Of a stretch of 64,000 bases of DNA, positions 9,341 to 18,414 are shown piece after piece (the stretch's first letter is position 1; every line of letters begins with the position of its first letter). This DNA is from Lysinibacillus irui. GTDB lineage: Bacteria; Bacillota; Bacilli; Bacillales_A; Planococcaceae. Made by a program: the position numbers and the translations under genes. The stretch lies in contig NZ_CP113527.1 in the NCBI RefSeq assembly GCF_028877475.1, forward strand, positions 2,163,501 to 2,227,500, given 5' to 3'. The notes under the pieces are model-generated. The model was not told where the DNA came from. It worked only from the letters and a program-made list of their open reading frames with translations, and made no database searches.

Positions 9341-9403
9341 TATTTCGCAAAAACCAACATTATCCTGTAATATAAAGGTAGAGATTTGGATTGGGGTGGA
9401 TAT

Positions 9404-10603
9404 ATGGAAAAAGACAGACCAAAAGAGCGTTCAAACCTGCTAGCAACCAAGTTTATACGTTTTTTAGGTGGTAGAAACCTATTATTTACACTAGTTATTT
9501 TATTATTAGTTGCATGTGTTATTTTTATGTTTAATCAAGTTTCCTTTATCTTTACCCCGCTACAAGTATTATTTGAAGTAGTGATTTTACCAGGGGTACT
9601 AGCCGTCATTGGCTACTATTTATTGCGGCCATTACTGGCGTTACTCGTTAGATGGCGCATCCCAAGAATTTGGGGTATTTTACTACTCTATATAGCGGTA
9701 ATTGGTGTGATAACACTTCTTGTTGTGTTGGTTTATCCGTTTTTACGCGATCAATTTACCAATTTAGCACAGGAATTCCCTGAATACTTCATGACATTCA
9801 CACAAAATATTGTTGGATTCCTAAATAATTCTCGTTTTAATGAGTATTTAGCGACACTTAATTTTGATTACAATGAAGTGGTGAAAAATTTCACAACCGA
9901 TATGGTGAAAACGGTGAGGGAAACAGCTGCCAATGTAGCGCAAGGTGTTGCTACTGGTATTACGGGCTTCCTATCAACATTAACAGGCATTGTCCTATCC
10001 CTTGTGACAGTACCGTTTATTTTATTTTACCTACTTAAAGAGGGCGAAAAATTACCGAAATTTATGCTGAAAGTGTGCCCACCACGTATGCGTAAAGAAG
10101 TCACTGAAATTTTCCATGACATGGATAAGCAAATTAGTTCTTACATACAAGGACAAATTTTAGTATCCATGTGTATCGGGGCCATGGTAACGATTGGCTT
10201 TTTAATTATTGGAATGAAGTATGCGTTATTACTCGGCTTCCTAGCCATGATTACTAGTGTAGTGCCTTATTTAGGTCCTGTCATTGCCATCACGCCAGCC
10301 GTTATTATCGCGCTTGTTACTTCGCCATTTATGCTAGTTAAGCTAGCAATTGTTTGGACAATCGTTCAGTTAATCGAGGGGAAATTCATTTCGCCACAAA
10401 TTATGGGGAAATCATTAAGTATCCACCCGATTACAATTATCTTTGTATTATTAACAGCAGGCTCGTTATTTGGTGTTCCTGGTGTCATTTTAGGGATTCC
10501 CGGCTATGCGATCTTTAAAGTGTTAGTCACACATCTATTTAAGCTCTTTAAACAACGCTATAACCGTTACGAAGATGATGTCCATCAAAAATATGATATC
10601 TAA
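9404..10603 (+). CDS. AI-2E family transporter-like permease
   Basis: A polytopic membrane protein of the AI-2E/TqsA (PerM) family, about 399 residues with seven to eight hydrophobic helices. The central soluble segment (about residues 115-200) and the characteristic C-terminal PYLGPVIAITPA and EGKFISPQIMGKSLSIHP motifs are present. Members include TqsA-type exporters and Na+/H+ antiporter-like proteins, so the substrate cannot be told from sequence. ATG 9404 has GGGGTGG close upstream. An in-frame TTG at 9386 with AAAGGT upstream is an alternative start. Confidence 0.88.
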   Translation: MEKDRPKERSNLLATKFIRFLGGRNLLFTLVILLLVACVIFMFNQVSFIFTPLQVLFEVVILPGVLAVIGYYLLRPLLALLVRWRIPRIWGILLLYIAVIGVITLLVVLVYPFLRDQFTNLAQEFPEYFMTFTQNIVGFLNNSRFNEYLATLNFDYNEVVKNFTTDMVKTVRETAANVAQGVATGITGFLSTLTGIVLSLVTVPFILFYLLKEGEKLPKFMLKVCPPRMRKEVTEIFHDMDKQISSYIQGQILVSMCIGAMVTIGFLIIGMKYALLLGFLAMITSVVPYLGPVIAITPAVIIALVTSPFMLVKLAIVWTIVQLIEGKFISPQIMGKSLSIHPITIIFVLLTAGSLFGVPGVILGIPGYAIFKVLVTHLFKLFKQRYNRYEDDVHQKYDI

Positions 10604-10610
10604 TCAGCAC

Positions 10611-10645
10611 ACAGCTATTGCCATATGGCAGTAGCTGTTTTTTGA
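10611..10645 (+). terminator. Terminator after the AI-2E-type gene
   Basis: ACAGCTATTGCC pairs with GGCAGTAGCTGT around ATAT (one mismatch), followed by TTTTTT. Confidence 0.85.
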
Positions 10646-10705
10646 TGAAAGGGATATTGATATGCTATCCTTTTATTAGATTCACCAAAGGATGGGGGAA
10701 AAGGA

Positions 10706-11071
10706 ATGACATACATACCGATCAATTTCAAAGAAAAATTGGCTAAATTTCAGGAGCATTGGTCTCCAAAAGTTATTGCGGAAATGAATGATTATCAATT
10801 TAAACTAGCGAAAGTACAAGGGGATTTTGTTTGGCATAAGCATGAGGATACGGATGAGGTATTTATCGTCATTGAAGGGAGTTTAATAATCGAGTTTCGA
10901 GATGGTCATGTGCAGTTAAATGAAGGTGAAATGTTTGTGGTCCCACGTAATGTTGAACATAAACCGTATGCAGCTTCCGAATGCAAAATTTTGCTTGTAG
11001 AACCGATTGGCGTAGTAAATACTGGCGAGGAACAATCGGCGCTAACCGCTGAAAATGACGTGTGGATTTAA
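10706..11071 (+). CDS. Single-domain cupin protein
   Basis: A 121-residue cupin. The first cupin motif is [16 protein letters not shown] (about residues 42-57) with two His and one Glu able to bind a metal. The second motif is [16 protein letters not shown], which supplies the last histidine. Such small cupins often act as sugar-binding or mannose-6-phosphate-isomerase-like proteins, and no substrate can be assigned. GGGGGAAAAGGA upstream serves as ribosome-binding site. It is monocistronic. Confidence 0.85.
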   Translation: MTYIPINFKEKLAKFQEHWSPKVIAEMNDYQFKLAKVQGDFVWHKHEDTDEVFIVIEGSLIIEFRDGHVQLNEGEMFVVPRNVEHKPYAASECKILLVEPIGVVNTGEEQSALTAENDVWI

Positions 11072-11092
11072 TAACCTTGATTTTCATGATAA

Positions 11093-11126
11093 AACCCTTC
11101 CAACATGATGTTAGAAGGGTCTTTTA
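11093..11126. terminator. Terminator between cupin and aminotransferase genes
   Basis: ACCCTTC pairs with GAAGGGT, with an inner AACA/TGTT extension. A T-rich tract follows on the plus strand and an A-rich tract precedes it, so it may work for both converging genes. Confidence 0.75.
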
Positions 11127-11138
11127 TTTTCACTATAT

Positions 11139-12314
11139 CTAGCTTTTTGCCAGTAATTTTACTTGTGCTAAGCGATCTACAGCTTCTTGAAGAAGTTCCT
11201 TAGGCTGTACTAAAGCTAAACGTAAATAGCCTTGTCCAGCAGTACCAAACACGGTCCCTGGAACAGTCACAACGCCAACTTGTTCAATTAATTGGAAGGC
11301 TAGCTCCGTACAGTCGATATCGTACGGATATTTCGCCCATACAAACATCCCACCATCTGAAGGTGCCGCATCCCAACCTAATGCTTGTAAGCCATTCATT
11401 AATGTCTTATGGCGTTCAGAGAAAGTGGCACGTAAGCTTTCCGTGATTTCCTCTGCGTTGTCCAGCGCTACAACGGCTGCATCTTGAATCGGCTCAAAAA
11501 TACCAAAATCTAAATTGGATTTTAATTGTTTGATAATGGCGATCATTTCTGCATTTCCAGCGATGTAAGCAATACGTGTCCCTGCAAGGCTAAAGCTCTT
11601 CGATAATGAATTAATTTCCATGCCGACTTCTTTTGCACCTGGTGTAGCAAGGAAGCTAGTAGGACCATCACCTGTAAAATAAAACTCTGAATACGCCGCA
11701 TCATGTAGAACGATAATATTATACTTTTTAGCAAAGGCAACCACTTTTTCAAAATACGCTAAAGAGGGCATTGCGGGTACAGGATTTCCTGGTAAGTTTA
11801 AAATCAATAGCTTGGCCTTCTGAGCAATGTCTTCAGGTACAGCGTCTAAGTCAGGTAGATAATTGTTATCAGCTGTTTGAGGCATATAATAAGGTGTTGC
11901 GCCCGCTAAGTGAATCCCTGCGTCATAGGCAACATAGGCAGGGTTAGTAGATAAAACGATGTCACCTGGATCACAAAAGGCAACTGGTAAATGAACTAAG
12001 CCTTCTTGAGAGCCAATTGTTTGAATGATTTCTGTAGCTGGATCTAAGTCAACGTTGCTACGACGTTTATAGTAGCGACTTACTGCTTCATAAAAACGTT
12101 GTGTACCTGTCAGTGTATAACCGTAAGACTCTGCTAAACCTGCTCGATAAGAAAGGTGCTCACGTATTTTATCATGTGGGGGAAGATCAGGACTCCCTAA
12201 GCTTAAATCAATTAACGTCATGCCCTTTGCTTGTTGTTCTCTAGCAAAATTTTTCAAATCTCCGAAAATTGCTGGTGTAAATAATGACATTTTTTTAGAT
12301 GGTACGATTTTCAA
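11139..12314 (-). CDS. PLP-dependent class I aminotransferase
   Basis: A fold-type I pyridoxal-phosphate aminotransferase of 391 residues. The motif SLSKSFSLAGTRIAY places the Schiff-base lysine near residue 239. Upstream are LNLPGNPVPAMPS and HDAAYSEF, which carry the PLP-contacting Asn, Asp and Tyr. The style is that of the LL-diaminopimelate/alanine aminotransferase-like (DapL/MalY-type) group, but the substrate is uncertain. The true start is most likely TTG 12314, which has AAGGAGTG 8 nt upstream. An upstream in-frame ATG at 12398 would translate a structured leader and has no ribosome-binding site. Confidence 0.87.
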   Translation of the reverse strand: MKIVPSKKMSLFTPAIFGDLKNFAREQQAKGMTLIDLSLGSPDLPPHDKIREHLSYRAGLAESYGYTLTGTQRFYEAVSRYYKRRSNVDLDPATEIIQTIGSQEGLVHLPVAFCDPGDIVLSTNPAYVAYDAGIHLAGATPYYMPQTADNNYLPDLDAVPEDIAQKAKLLILNLPGNPVPAMPSLAYFEKVVAFAKKYNIIVLHDAAYSEFYFTGDGPTSFLATPGAKEVGMEINSLSKSFSLAGTRIAYIAGNAEMIAIIKQLKSNLDFGIFEPIQDAAVVALDNAEEITESLRATFSERHKTLMNGLQALGWDAAPSDGGMFVWAKYPYDIDCTELAFQLIEQVGVVTVPGTVFGTAGQGYLRLALVQPKELLQEAVDRLAQVKLLAKS

Positions 12315-12480
12315 AACTAGTACACTCCTTATTGTTGTATAAAGTGAAACGTCAATCGTAGGAGATGTCTTATCTCCCAATCGATTGGTTATGTTCACGA
12401 ATCGGGCTTTTACAGGCCGTTGATCTTACTATGACCTGTTTATGCGAGATAACAGAATAGTAGTACACATTTTATCATAC
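12315..12480 (-). promoter_or_regulatory. Possible structured leader of the aminotransferase gene
   Basis: On the minus strand, CAATCG...GGGAGAT pairs with ATCTCC...CGATTG (12353-12387). Further upstream CAGGTC and GGCCTG are also complementary. There is no T run, so this is not a terminator. It does not match a T-box, SAM, lysine or purine riboswitch that I know. Confidence 0.35.
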
Positions 12481-12656
12481 TAAAGCACATAAAGGGACAG
12501 ATATTCTGAAAAAAGAAAATATTTATATAATGAAGAAGATGTGTGCATAGACTAGCGAAAATAGATTGTCTGTTGTTGGAATAAGCTACTATAAATTCCT
12601 TCATGGAGGGAAATGTATTATACTGAGTATAAAGTTTTTCAGGTAGGGGGAGTCTG

Positions 12657-13538
12657 ATGAGAACCGAGCAAGAGATGTTTGACTTACTATTGATGACGGC
12701 ACAATACGACGAAAGAATTCGAGCTGTCTATTTAAATGGCTCAAGAGCAAACCCACATGTTGCAAAAGATATGTTTCAAGATTTTGATATGGTCTATGTT
12801 GTCACGGAGACGGCCTCCTTTTTAGAGGATGACAAGTGGATTCATCTATTTGGCGACTTACTGATGGTGCAGGAGCCTGATCTACTGGATAAAGGACTTG
12901 GTTTCGACAAAGACTTTGCTTATAGCTATACATATTTAATGCTATTTACAGATGGCAATCGAATAGACCTTCGCTTATTATCAACTCAAGCAATGCTAGA
13001 TGAGTATGGAAAGGATAAGCTAACAGTTCCTTTACTAGATAAGGATCAGCTTTTGCCACCTATCTCTCCAACCTCTGATTGTGATTATCATATTAGTCCA
13101 CCTACTAAGGGGCAGTTTGACAGCTGTACGAATGATTTTTGGTGGTGCTTACAAAATGTTGCGAAGGGGATATGGCGGGACGAGCTGCCCTATGCTAAGC
13201 AAATGTTTGAGGACACAACGAGGCACGCTCTTCATCAAATGCTCAATTGGTGGATTGGTCAGCAGCACCATTTTGAATTATCTACAGGTAAGATGGGGAA
13301 GTATTTGAAAAATTATTTGCCAGAAAATTATTGGGCATTGTATAAAAAAACCTATGCAGATGCCGATTATGATCATATGTGGAATGCCATTTTTGCTACA
13401 TGCACACTGTTTCGAAGCATCGCAAAAGACGTTGCGCATCACTTTCATTTCTCATACCCTCATAAAGATGATGCGAATATGACGGTCTATTTAAAGCATG
13501 TACAAATGCTACCACGGGATGCGAAAAGCATTTTGTAG
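12657..13538 (+). CDS. ANT(6)-type aminoglycoside 6-adenylyltransferase (AadK-like)
   Basis: A nucleotidyltransferase of the streptomycin 6-adenylyltransferase family, predicted to transfer AMP to the 6-hydroxyl of streptomycin. The N-terminal RTEQEMFDLLLMTAQYDERI and AVYLNGSRANP segments match AadK/ANT(6). The pair FQDFDMVYVV supplies two catalytic aspartates, and GNRIDLRLL supplies a third. The family C-terminal helical domain (WWCLQNVAKGIWRDELPYAK) is complete at 293 residues. Its place among housekeeping genes suggests a resident, intrinsic resistance gene rather than an acquired one. Whether it confers resistance is not shown by sequence. The next gene starts 18 nt later. Confidence 0.88.
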   Translation: MRTEQEMFDLLLMTAQYDERIRAVYLNGSRANPHVAKDMFQDFDMVYVVTETASFLEDDKWIHLFGDLLMVQEPDLLDKGLGFDKDFAYSYTYLMLFTDGNRIDLRLLSTQAMLDEYGKDKLTVPLLDKDQLLPPISPTSDCDYHISPPTKGQFDSCTNDFWWCLQNVAKGIWRDELPYAKQMFEDTTRHALHQMLNWWIGQQHHFELSTGKMGKYLKNYLPENYWALYKKTYADADYDHMWNAIFATCTLFRSIAKDVAHHFHFSYPHKDDANMTVYLKHVQMLPRDAKSIL

Positions 13539-13555
13539 AGTGGAGGGAGTTAGCA

Positions 13556-14371
13556 GTGAAGGTATATTCACTAAGCGGACCAAGCGGCACTGGCAAAAGT
13601 ACTAGTGCACTTGCCTTTGCCCATAAATTAGGTGTAGAGGCCATCATTGATGATGGATTACTTATTATTAATGGTGTAAAAGTCGCTGGCGTTTCAGCGA
13701 AATTTGAAAAAAATACGATTACCGCTGTTCGGCGTGCTATTTTTACCGAGCAAGAACATCGAGAGGCAGTTAAAAAAGCGTTAGCTAGCTATAAGGTGGA
13801 GGCTATTTTGCTGATTGGGACCTCTACTAAAATGACGAAGAGCATTGCGAAGCAGCTGGAGCTTGGACCTATTGAGCACTATTATCAGGTGGAAGATGTT
13901 CGTTCCTTGAAGGAAATTCAAAAAGCTCGTTTTATCCGACAAACACAAGGTAAGCATGTTATGCCCATTCCATACCGACAAGTGGAGCAAAATTTCTTTA
14001 AACGGTTAGTGCAAAAGGGGATGGAAATTTTTTCATCAAAACGTGAAAAAATCGGGGAAACGACCATTGTGCGACCTGATTTTCAGCGAGAGTATATCGA
14101 GATTAGCAAGCATGTCTATGTTGATTTACTGACTTATTGCTGTAATCAACAAGCCATTGTCCAAAAGGTAGAGCACGCTCAATTTGTGCTAGGTGATCAG
14201 GCTGAAGCGATCCTCACTATTCAGGTGAAGCTGCCGATCGATTACCCATTAGCAGCGCATGTATTGGAACTTCAACGAGCGGTGCAGGAGTCGTTTTATC
14301 TGCATTTTGGCTATGAATTAGATGCGATCCATGTTCAGGTCAAAGTGGCTTTACAAAAGAAAAAATCATAA
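13556..14371 (+). CDS. P-loop ATPase with C-terminal Asp23/Gls24-like region
   Basis: A 271-residue protein beginning with a Walker A motif GPSGTGKST (residues 8-16). The Asp pair in EAIIDDGLL (about 29-37) could be a kinase-type second motif. Residues about 160-270 resemble an Asp23/Gls24 (alkaline-shock) domain, with an alternating beta-alpha pattern: EISKHVYVDLLTYC, AILTIQVKLPIDY, ELDAIHVQVKVAL. The combination suggests an NTP-dependent stress or envelope protein, but its function is unknown. It starts with GTG 13556 behind TGGAGGGAG and forms a probable two-gene operon with the ANT(6) gene. Confidence 0.65.
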   Translation: MKVYSLSGPSGTGKSTSALAFAHKLGVEAIIDDGLLIINGVKVAGVSAKFEKNTITAVRRAIFTEQEHREAVKKALASYKVEAILLIGTSTKMTKSIAKQLELGPIEHYYQVEDVRSLKEIQKARFIRQTQGKHVMPIPYRQVEQNFFKRLVQKGMEIFSSKREKIGETTIVRPDFQREYIEISKHVYVDLLTYCCNQQAIVQKVEHAQFVLGDQAEAILTIQVKLPIDYPLAAHVLELQRAVQESFYLHFGYELDAIHVQVKVALQKKKS

Positions 14372-14373
14372 AA

Positions 14374-14421
14374 AACAGGTACTCCCCATCGCACCAGGGC
14401 GAAAAGAGTACCTGTTTTTTA
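14374..14421. terminator. Bidirectional terminator
   Basis: AAACAGGTACTC pairs with GAGTACCTGTTT over a 22-nt loop, with a T run after it on the plus strand and A residues before it. Confidence 0.85.
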
Positions 14422-15213
14422 TTTCGGCTGTCGAGTGAAGTGCGGCTGGCGTTTTTCAACAAAGGCACGGCAACCCTCTGCAAAATCGCTGCCCACAAAT
14501 GGTGTAGAGCCCTGCCATAATGTTGGCACACTATCAAGACATTCTTGCACGGATTGTTTAACAGCTAATAAGGATTCCGGCGACATCCCTGCAACGAGCT
14601 TGCCCATACGGATCATATATTTATTTAAGTCTTTTTCAGCTACCAAATAGTTGAGCATTCCTAGCTTGAAGGCTTCTTCGGCTTTAAACATTCGACCGGT
14701 AAAGACCAAATCCTTTGTTGTGGCAGGACCTACTAGCTGTACTAAACGCTGCGCAAATTTATTATTTAAAGTAATGCCTAATTTTCCGACAGGGATACCA
14801 AGTTTCGCTTTGTCGGAGCCAATACGGATATCACAGGCTAAGGCTAATTCTAAGCCAGCGCCCATCGCAGGCCCATTAATGACGCCAATCGTAGGAATGG
14901 GTAAGCGCTCAATGGTGGAAATGGTTTTTTCCATATGTACAAACGCTTCTTCGGCTTTGTCGAGGGAGATGGCATTAAATTCTTTAATATCAGAGCCTGC
15001 GGTAAAGTTTTGGCCAGAGCCTCGTAAAATAAGGACTTTATTTTTAGGATTGTCTAATACTTGTAGAGCTATTTTCGCTAATTGATCCCACATGTTTGCG
15101 GTTAACGCATTTTTGGCTTGTGGTCGGTGAATCGTAATAATGGCTAGACCAGCTGTTTCTTGATAAATAATTTTTGCATCTTCTGCTTCCAATCGAGTCG
15201 TCTTTACTTGCAT
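14419..15213 (-). CDS. Enoyl-CoA hydratase/isomerase family protein
   Basis: A crotonase-fold enzyme of 264 residues acting on acyl-CoA thioesters. The first oxyanion-hole element is in FTAGSDIKEF (about 70-79) and the second in INGPAMGAGLELALACDIRIGSDKA (about 112-136). The Glu of GLELALA is consistent with one of the two catalytic acidic residues of hydratases. The second expected Glu (normally in PE-x-x-LG) is replaced by IPVGKLGI, so the exact reaction (hydratase, isomerase or another crotonase activity) is open. It appears monocistronic. Confidence 0.85.
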   Translation of the reverse strand: MQVKTTRLEAEDAKIIYQETAGLAIITIHRPQAKNALTANMWDQLAKIALQVLDNPKNKVLILRGSGQNFTAGSDIKEFNAISLDKAEEAFVHMEKTISTIERLPIPTIGVINGPAMGAGLELALACDIRIGSDKAKLGIPVGKLGITLNNKFAQRLVQLVGPATTKDLVFTGRMFKAEEAFKLGMLNYLVAEKDLNKYMIRMGKLVAGMSPESLLAVKQSVQECLDSVPTLWQGSTPFVGSDFAEGCRAFVEKRQPHFTRQPK

Positions 15214-15577
15214 AGTAGAAAGCCCCCTACATGTTAGTTTCTGTCTTTATTATATAACACAATGAAAAATAATCACGGAATTATACGAATTTTCATATAA
15301 GGTTGCGTTGTTACACGAAAATAGAAGGAAAAGATAGCATTTGTAATAGAACAGGGGGAAGAAATTTACTATTGTAAGAAAGTAAAAGATGTGAGAAACT
15401 AAATGTAAGAACATATGTTTCTTGTTTATGTAAGGAGCACTTGCTGCAAGAAGCGGGTGTGTGTAATGATAATACAGATTATCCGACACTAAATTAATTG
15501 TATTTAATTATGAACTGACGCACCCAAAATATAGTAAAATATAAACATACTACGCACAGTAAACAAGGAGGGGCCAT
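15214..15577. other. Intergenic region between divergent genes
   Basis: It holds the promoters of the divergently transcribed hydratase and recombinase-like genes. A minus-strand open frame (15250-15489) lacks a ribosome-binding site and has no recognisable domain, so I do not call it. No clear hairpin or repeat was found. Confidence 0.5.
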
Positions 15578-16453
15578 ATGGTGACACTCAAGGAAGCATG
15601 GGATAGTTACTTTTTACTGCTGCAATCACTAAAAAAAAGTGCTGCAACAAAAAAGCAGTACAACATGGATGGACAGCAATTTTTAACGTTTGCCCATGAA
15701 CAGAAATACTTGTATGTGGATCATCAATTAAAGAATTTACTTAAGCTTTATAGTGACTATCTAAAGGAAACCTACAGCAATATCAATACATTTAATCATA
15801 AAATAGCGACTTTACGAGGCTTTGTTGACTTTATTTTTCTACGTGAATGGGTAAAGCCTTTTGATTATCAAGTTATATTACAGCCCAAAAAAAGACAAAA
15901 AGAGGCATTACAAGTACTGACAAATAAACAGATCATGCTCATTGCCAATGTTTGGCCAACTTATTTTCAATATGCCAAAACAGAGGAGCATGCCTGGCTG
16001 GCGAGACGTAATGGTGCCATTGTTCAAATGTTGATGGAAACAGGTTGTAAGCCAGCAGAGCTTGTGCGCATGAAATGGTCGCACATCATCGAAGAACATG
16101 CGACTATTTTTATTGCCAATCGGAATGGGCGTCGAGAAATAAAATGCTCAGCCGTACTTATGGACATGCTAGCACAATATAAAAAAGAGACAGCACACCT
16201 ACATGGACAAGAGGTTGGGGAATGGATTTGGGTAAGTGAGGCGAGTGTGGCAAAGCCAATTTCAACGAAGACAGTGGAGCGTATTTTCCAAACGATGTCT
16301 CAAGATATAGGTAAAAATGTAAGAGCAACAGATTTGCGTTATACCGTTATGCAACGGTCATTTCAACAAGATAAAACACTGGAACATATTCAACAAGAAA
16401 TGGGCTATGTACGGAAATGGGTGCTGACAGAAAGACAGCAGCGCTTCGAATAA
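15578..16453 (+). CDS. Tyrosine recombinase-like protein, catalytically degenerate
   Basis: A 291-residue protein with the two-domain layout of XerC/XerD-type integrases: an N-terminal SAM-like DNA-binding part (about 1-100) and a C-terminal catalytic-like part. The hallmark residues are lost. The first Arg position (normally G-x-R-x-x-E-L) reads GCKPAELVRM. The H-x-x-R box reads ATDLRYTVM with only the Arg kept. The LGHSS box reads MGYVRKW, and there is no C-terminal nucleophilic Tyr in a QIYTH context. It may bind DNA without cutting. The ribosome-binding site AAGGAGGGG is excellent, so the gene looks expressed and not simply decayed. Confidence 0.75.
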   Translation: MVTLKEAWDSYFLLLQSLKKSAATKKQYNMDGQQFLTFAHEQKYLYVDHQLKNLLKLYSDYLKETYSNINTFNHKIATLRGFVDFIFLREWVKPFDYQVILQPKKRQKEALQVLTNKQIMLIANVWPTYFQYAKTEEHAWLARRNGAIVQMLMETGCKPAELVRMKWSHIIEEHATIFIANRNGRREIKCSAVLMDMLAQYKKETAHLHGQEVGEWIWVSEASVAKPISTKTVERIFQTMSQDIGKNVRATDLRYTVMQRSFQQDKTLEHIQQEMGYVRKWVLTERQQRFE

Positions 16454-16488
16454 AATCGGTGAGACCGCATTATATGACTTAAACGCAA

Positions 16489-16524
16489 AATCAGTGGAGC
16501 TTTTTTATGCCCCACTGACTCTTT
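16489..16524 (+). terminator. Terminator-like hairpin after the recombinase-like gene
   Basis: TCAGTGGAGC pairs with GCCCCACTGA (one mismatch) around a T-rich loop. The trailing T tract is weak. Confidence 0.5.
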
Positions 16525-16532
16525 CTTGTTCT

Positions 16533-17387
16533 TTATAAATGATTTAATGCTTTCACACTGACTTTTACCGTTAAATCATGCTTTCCTCCAGTATAAACTC
16601 CTTCTACAGGGCTTATATCACTATAGTCGCGACCAATACATAAAATAATATGGTTTTCTAAAACTTCCACATTATTTGTTGGATCAAGGCCAATCCAGCC
16701 TATACCTGGTATCATGACCTCTACCCATGCATGTGTCGCAATATCGCCAATAAGGGCCGAATTTTCATCTACATATAAGTAGCCACTGACATAACGAGCA
16801 GGGATTCCTTTTGCACGCAAAACAGCAAGCATTACATGGGTGAAATCCTGACAAACACCTCGTTTTAATGCAAAAGCCTCACTTGCTGTTGTTGTTACAT
16901 CTGTTGCTGTTGGGTCATATTCAAAGCTTGCATATAAATATTGCATTAAATTAAGTGAAAAGAGCACAGGATTTTCAGCATGACCGATTGCATGATAGAC
17001 TTCCTCTAATTGCTGATCCGTCATAAATGTAAAATGAGTTCCTTTTAAATACGGTAAATAATGCTCGTAAAATAGCTGTGAATGAAAGATTGTCTGCATT
17101 TCAGGCGAATACTGAATACGATGAATAAAGGGTGCACGCTGAATACTGACAATCGAGGATGTATGAATTTCTAATGTTTGATGCTGCTCTGGTATATAAA
17201 AAGACCCAACTGTATTACCCCATATATCTGTATGCTCACGGGTAAGAGAGGATGGCGTTATGGCAATTCGATAGGATAATAATCGCTGACGCTCATCACT
17301 ACGTGGCTTTAAACGGATCGTATTTAAACTTTGGTCGACTTCAGATTCATATTGAAAAACGTTTGTATGCTGAATTTCAAATTTCAT
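16533..17387 (-). CDS. Transglutaminase-like cysteine peptidase
   Basis: A protein of the transglutaminase-like superfamily, 284 residues. The N-terminal beta-rich bacterial transglutaminase-like domain (KFEIQHTNVFQYESEVDQSL) precedes the papain-fold core. The triad is visible: Cys179 in RGVCQDFTH, His in THAWVEVMIP and Asp in GLDPTNN. Such proteins are usually hydrolases or amidotransferases, not cross-linking enzymes. I choose ATG 17387 (MKFEIQ) with AAGGAAG upstream. The longer frame from 17510 would run into the preceding gene. It is the last gene of a three-gene cluster with an alpha-E protein and an ATP-grasp enzyme. Confidence 0.88.
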   Translation of the reverse strand: MKFEIQHTNVFQYESEVDQSLNTIRLKPRSDERQRLLSYRIAITPSSLTREHTDIWGNTVGSFYIPEQHQTLEIHTSSIVSIQRAPFIHRIQYSPEMQTIFHSQLFYEHYLPYLKGTHFTFMTDQQLEEVYHAIGHAENPVLFSLNLMQYLYASFEYDPTATDVTTTASEAFALKRGVCQDFTHVMLAVLRAKGIPARYVSGYLYVDENSALIGDIATHAWVEVMIPGIGWIGLDPTNNVEVLENHIILCIGRDYSDISPVEGVYTGGKHDLTVKVSVKALNHL

Positions 17388-17448
17388 CGTGTCCGCTTCC
17401 TTCTGCTTACTGACTTGCCTGTTGAAAGGGAGCTGTGGTGGATTCCTT

Positions 17449-18414
17449 TCAAGGTTGTACGCTGGGTTCATATAAATGATAAATTGTCGAAAAAGTATCA
17501 CTAAAAGCAATACATTGAGACAATCTTTCCTCCATTATAGTAATGGTTTCTTCAATAGTCATTTGCCAAAAATCAATGTGATCGATAGCTAAGATAAGGC
17601 TTCTAATATTCCATTGAAGTGTTAAAAATCTTGAGGATAGTGCATCATGTTCAATAGCCATTATCGCATCTTCTATTTTCTTTAAACAGTACATGACAGA
17701 ACTTGGGCAATGCTCATCTTGTACTAAATAGCGAATGACCGTCTGTAAATTTGTTTGGCGATGCTTGCGCATAAAAGACTCCCTTGCTGCCGCAAGCTCT
17801 AATAAAAATGCACCATCACGTTCTTCTAACGATAATCCCGCTTGCTTTTGCTGTTCTACAATAATGACTGTCATGCGAATTGTTTTTTCTGCGCGCTCAA
17901 GCCATTTCCCGACCTGCATGAAATAATAGGGGAGCGCACGATCCATTGTACTCTCTATCAATCCCGTTTCCATCCATAACGTTTTCCGCACTTCCTGTAA
18001 AAATGCCTGAAGCTCAATGAGTGGGATTGGCCGTTCTCTTGTCAGTATGGCCTGTCGCTTTGTTAAATAAAAGTCATTTTGAATTTCCCATAGTTCAGTT
18101 GGTAGACTATCACGCGTTACCCGTGCATTTTCTCGAATCGCACGTAATGTGGCGTGGAGGGCATTACTATTTTTTTCAGAAAATAGAAGATAGTCAATCA
18201 ATGGGTTAACTCGTACTGTATTGTAATTGTCTAAATATTCCTCCTTGGAGGCGCAAATATTTAACACTGCCTCCCAATGATCAATATAGTCATGTTCTTG
18301 CCCAGATTGCTCCAACATATTCAACAGCTGTATCTGTAATATATGTGCATTTGTTTGTGAGCGTTCACTATACCGAGCCATCCAGTACAACGCGTCGGCT
18401 ACTCGACTTAGCAT
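17449..18414 (-). CDS. Alpha-E (DUF403) helical protein
   Basis: A 321-residue all-helical protein of the alpha-E family, starting MLSRVADALYWMARYSERS, the family's hallmark N-terminus. Comparative genomics from the Aravind laboratory links this family with circularly permuted ATP-grasp amidoligases and transglutaminase-like peptidases in a predicted peptide-synthesis or peptide-tagging system. Its role there is unproven. It overlaps the upstream ATP-grasp gene by 47 nt, and ATG 18414 has AAGGAGGAG upstream inside that gene, so translation is probably coupled. Confidence 0.88.
   Translation of the reverse strand: MLSRVADALYWMARYSERSQTNAHILQIQLLNMLEQSGQEHDYIDHWEAVLNICASKEEYLDNYNTVRVNPLIDYLLFSEKNSNALHATLRAIRENARVTRDSLPTELWEIQNDFYLTKRQAILTRERPIPLIELQAFLQEVRKTLWMETGLIESTMDRALPYYFMQVGKWLERAEKTIRMTVIIVEQQKQAGLSLEERDGAFLLELAAARESFMRKHRQTNLQTVIRYLVQDEHCPSSVMYCLKKIEDAIMAIEHDALSSRFLTLQWNIRSLILAIDHIDFWQMTIEETITIMEERLSQCIAFSDTFSTIYHLYEPSVQP

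Noticed and set aside
14651-15085. 144-codon plus-strand frame antisense to the enoyl-CoA hydratase gene
   Set aside because: Codon-shadow frame with no start signals; the opposite strand codes for a complete crotonase-fold enzyme.
15250-15489. 79-codon minus-strand frame in the intergenic region
   Set aside because: No ribosome-binding site and composition rich in Tyr, Phe and Cys as expected for random AT-rich DNA.
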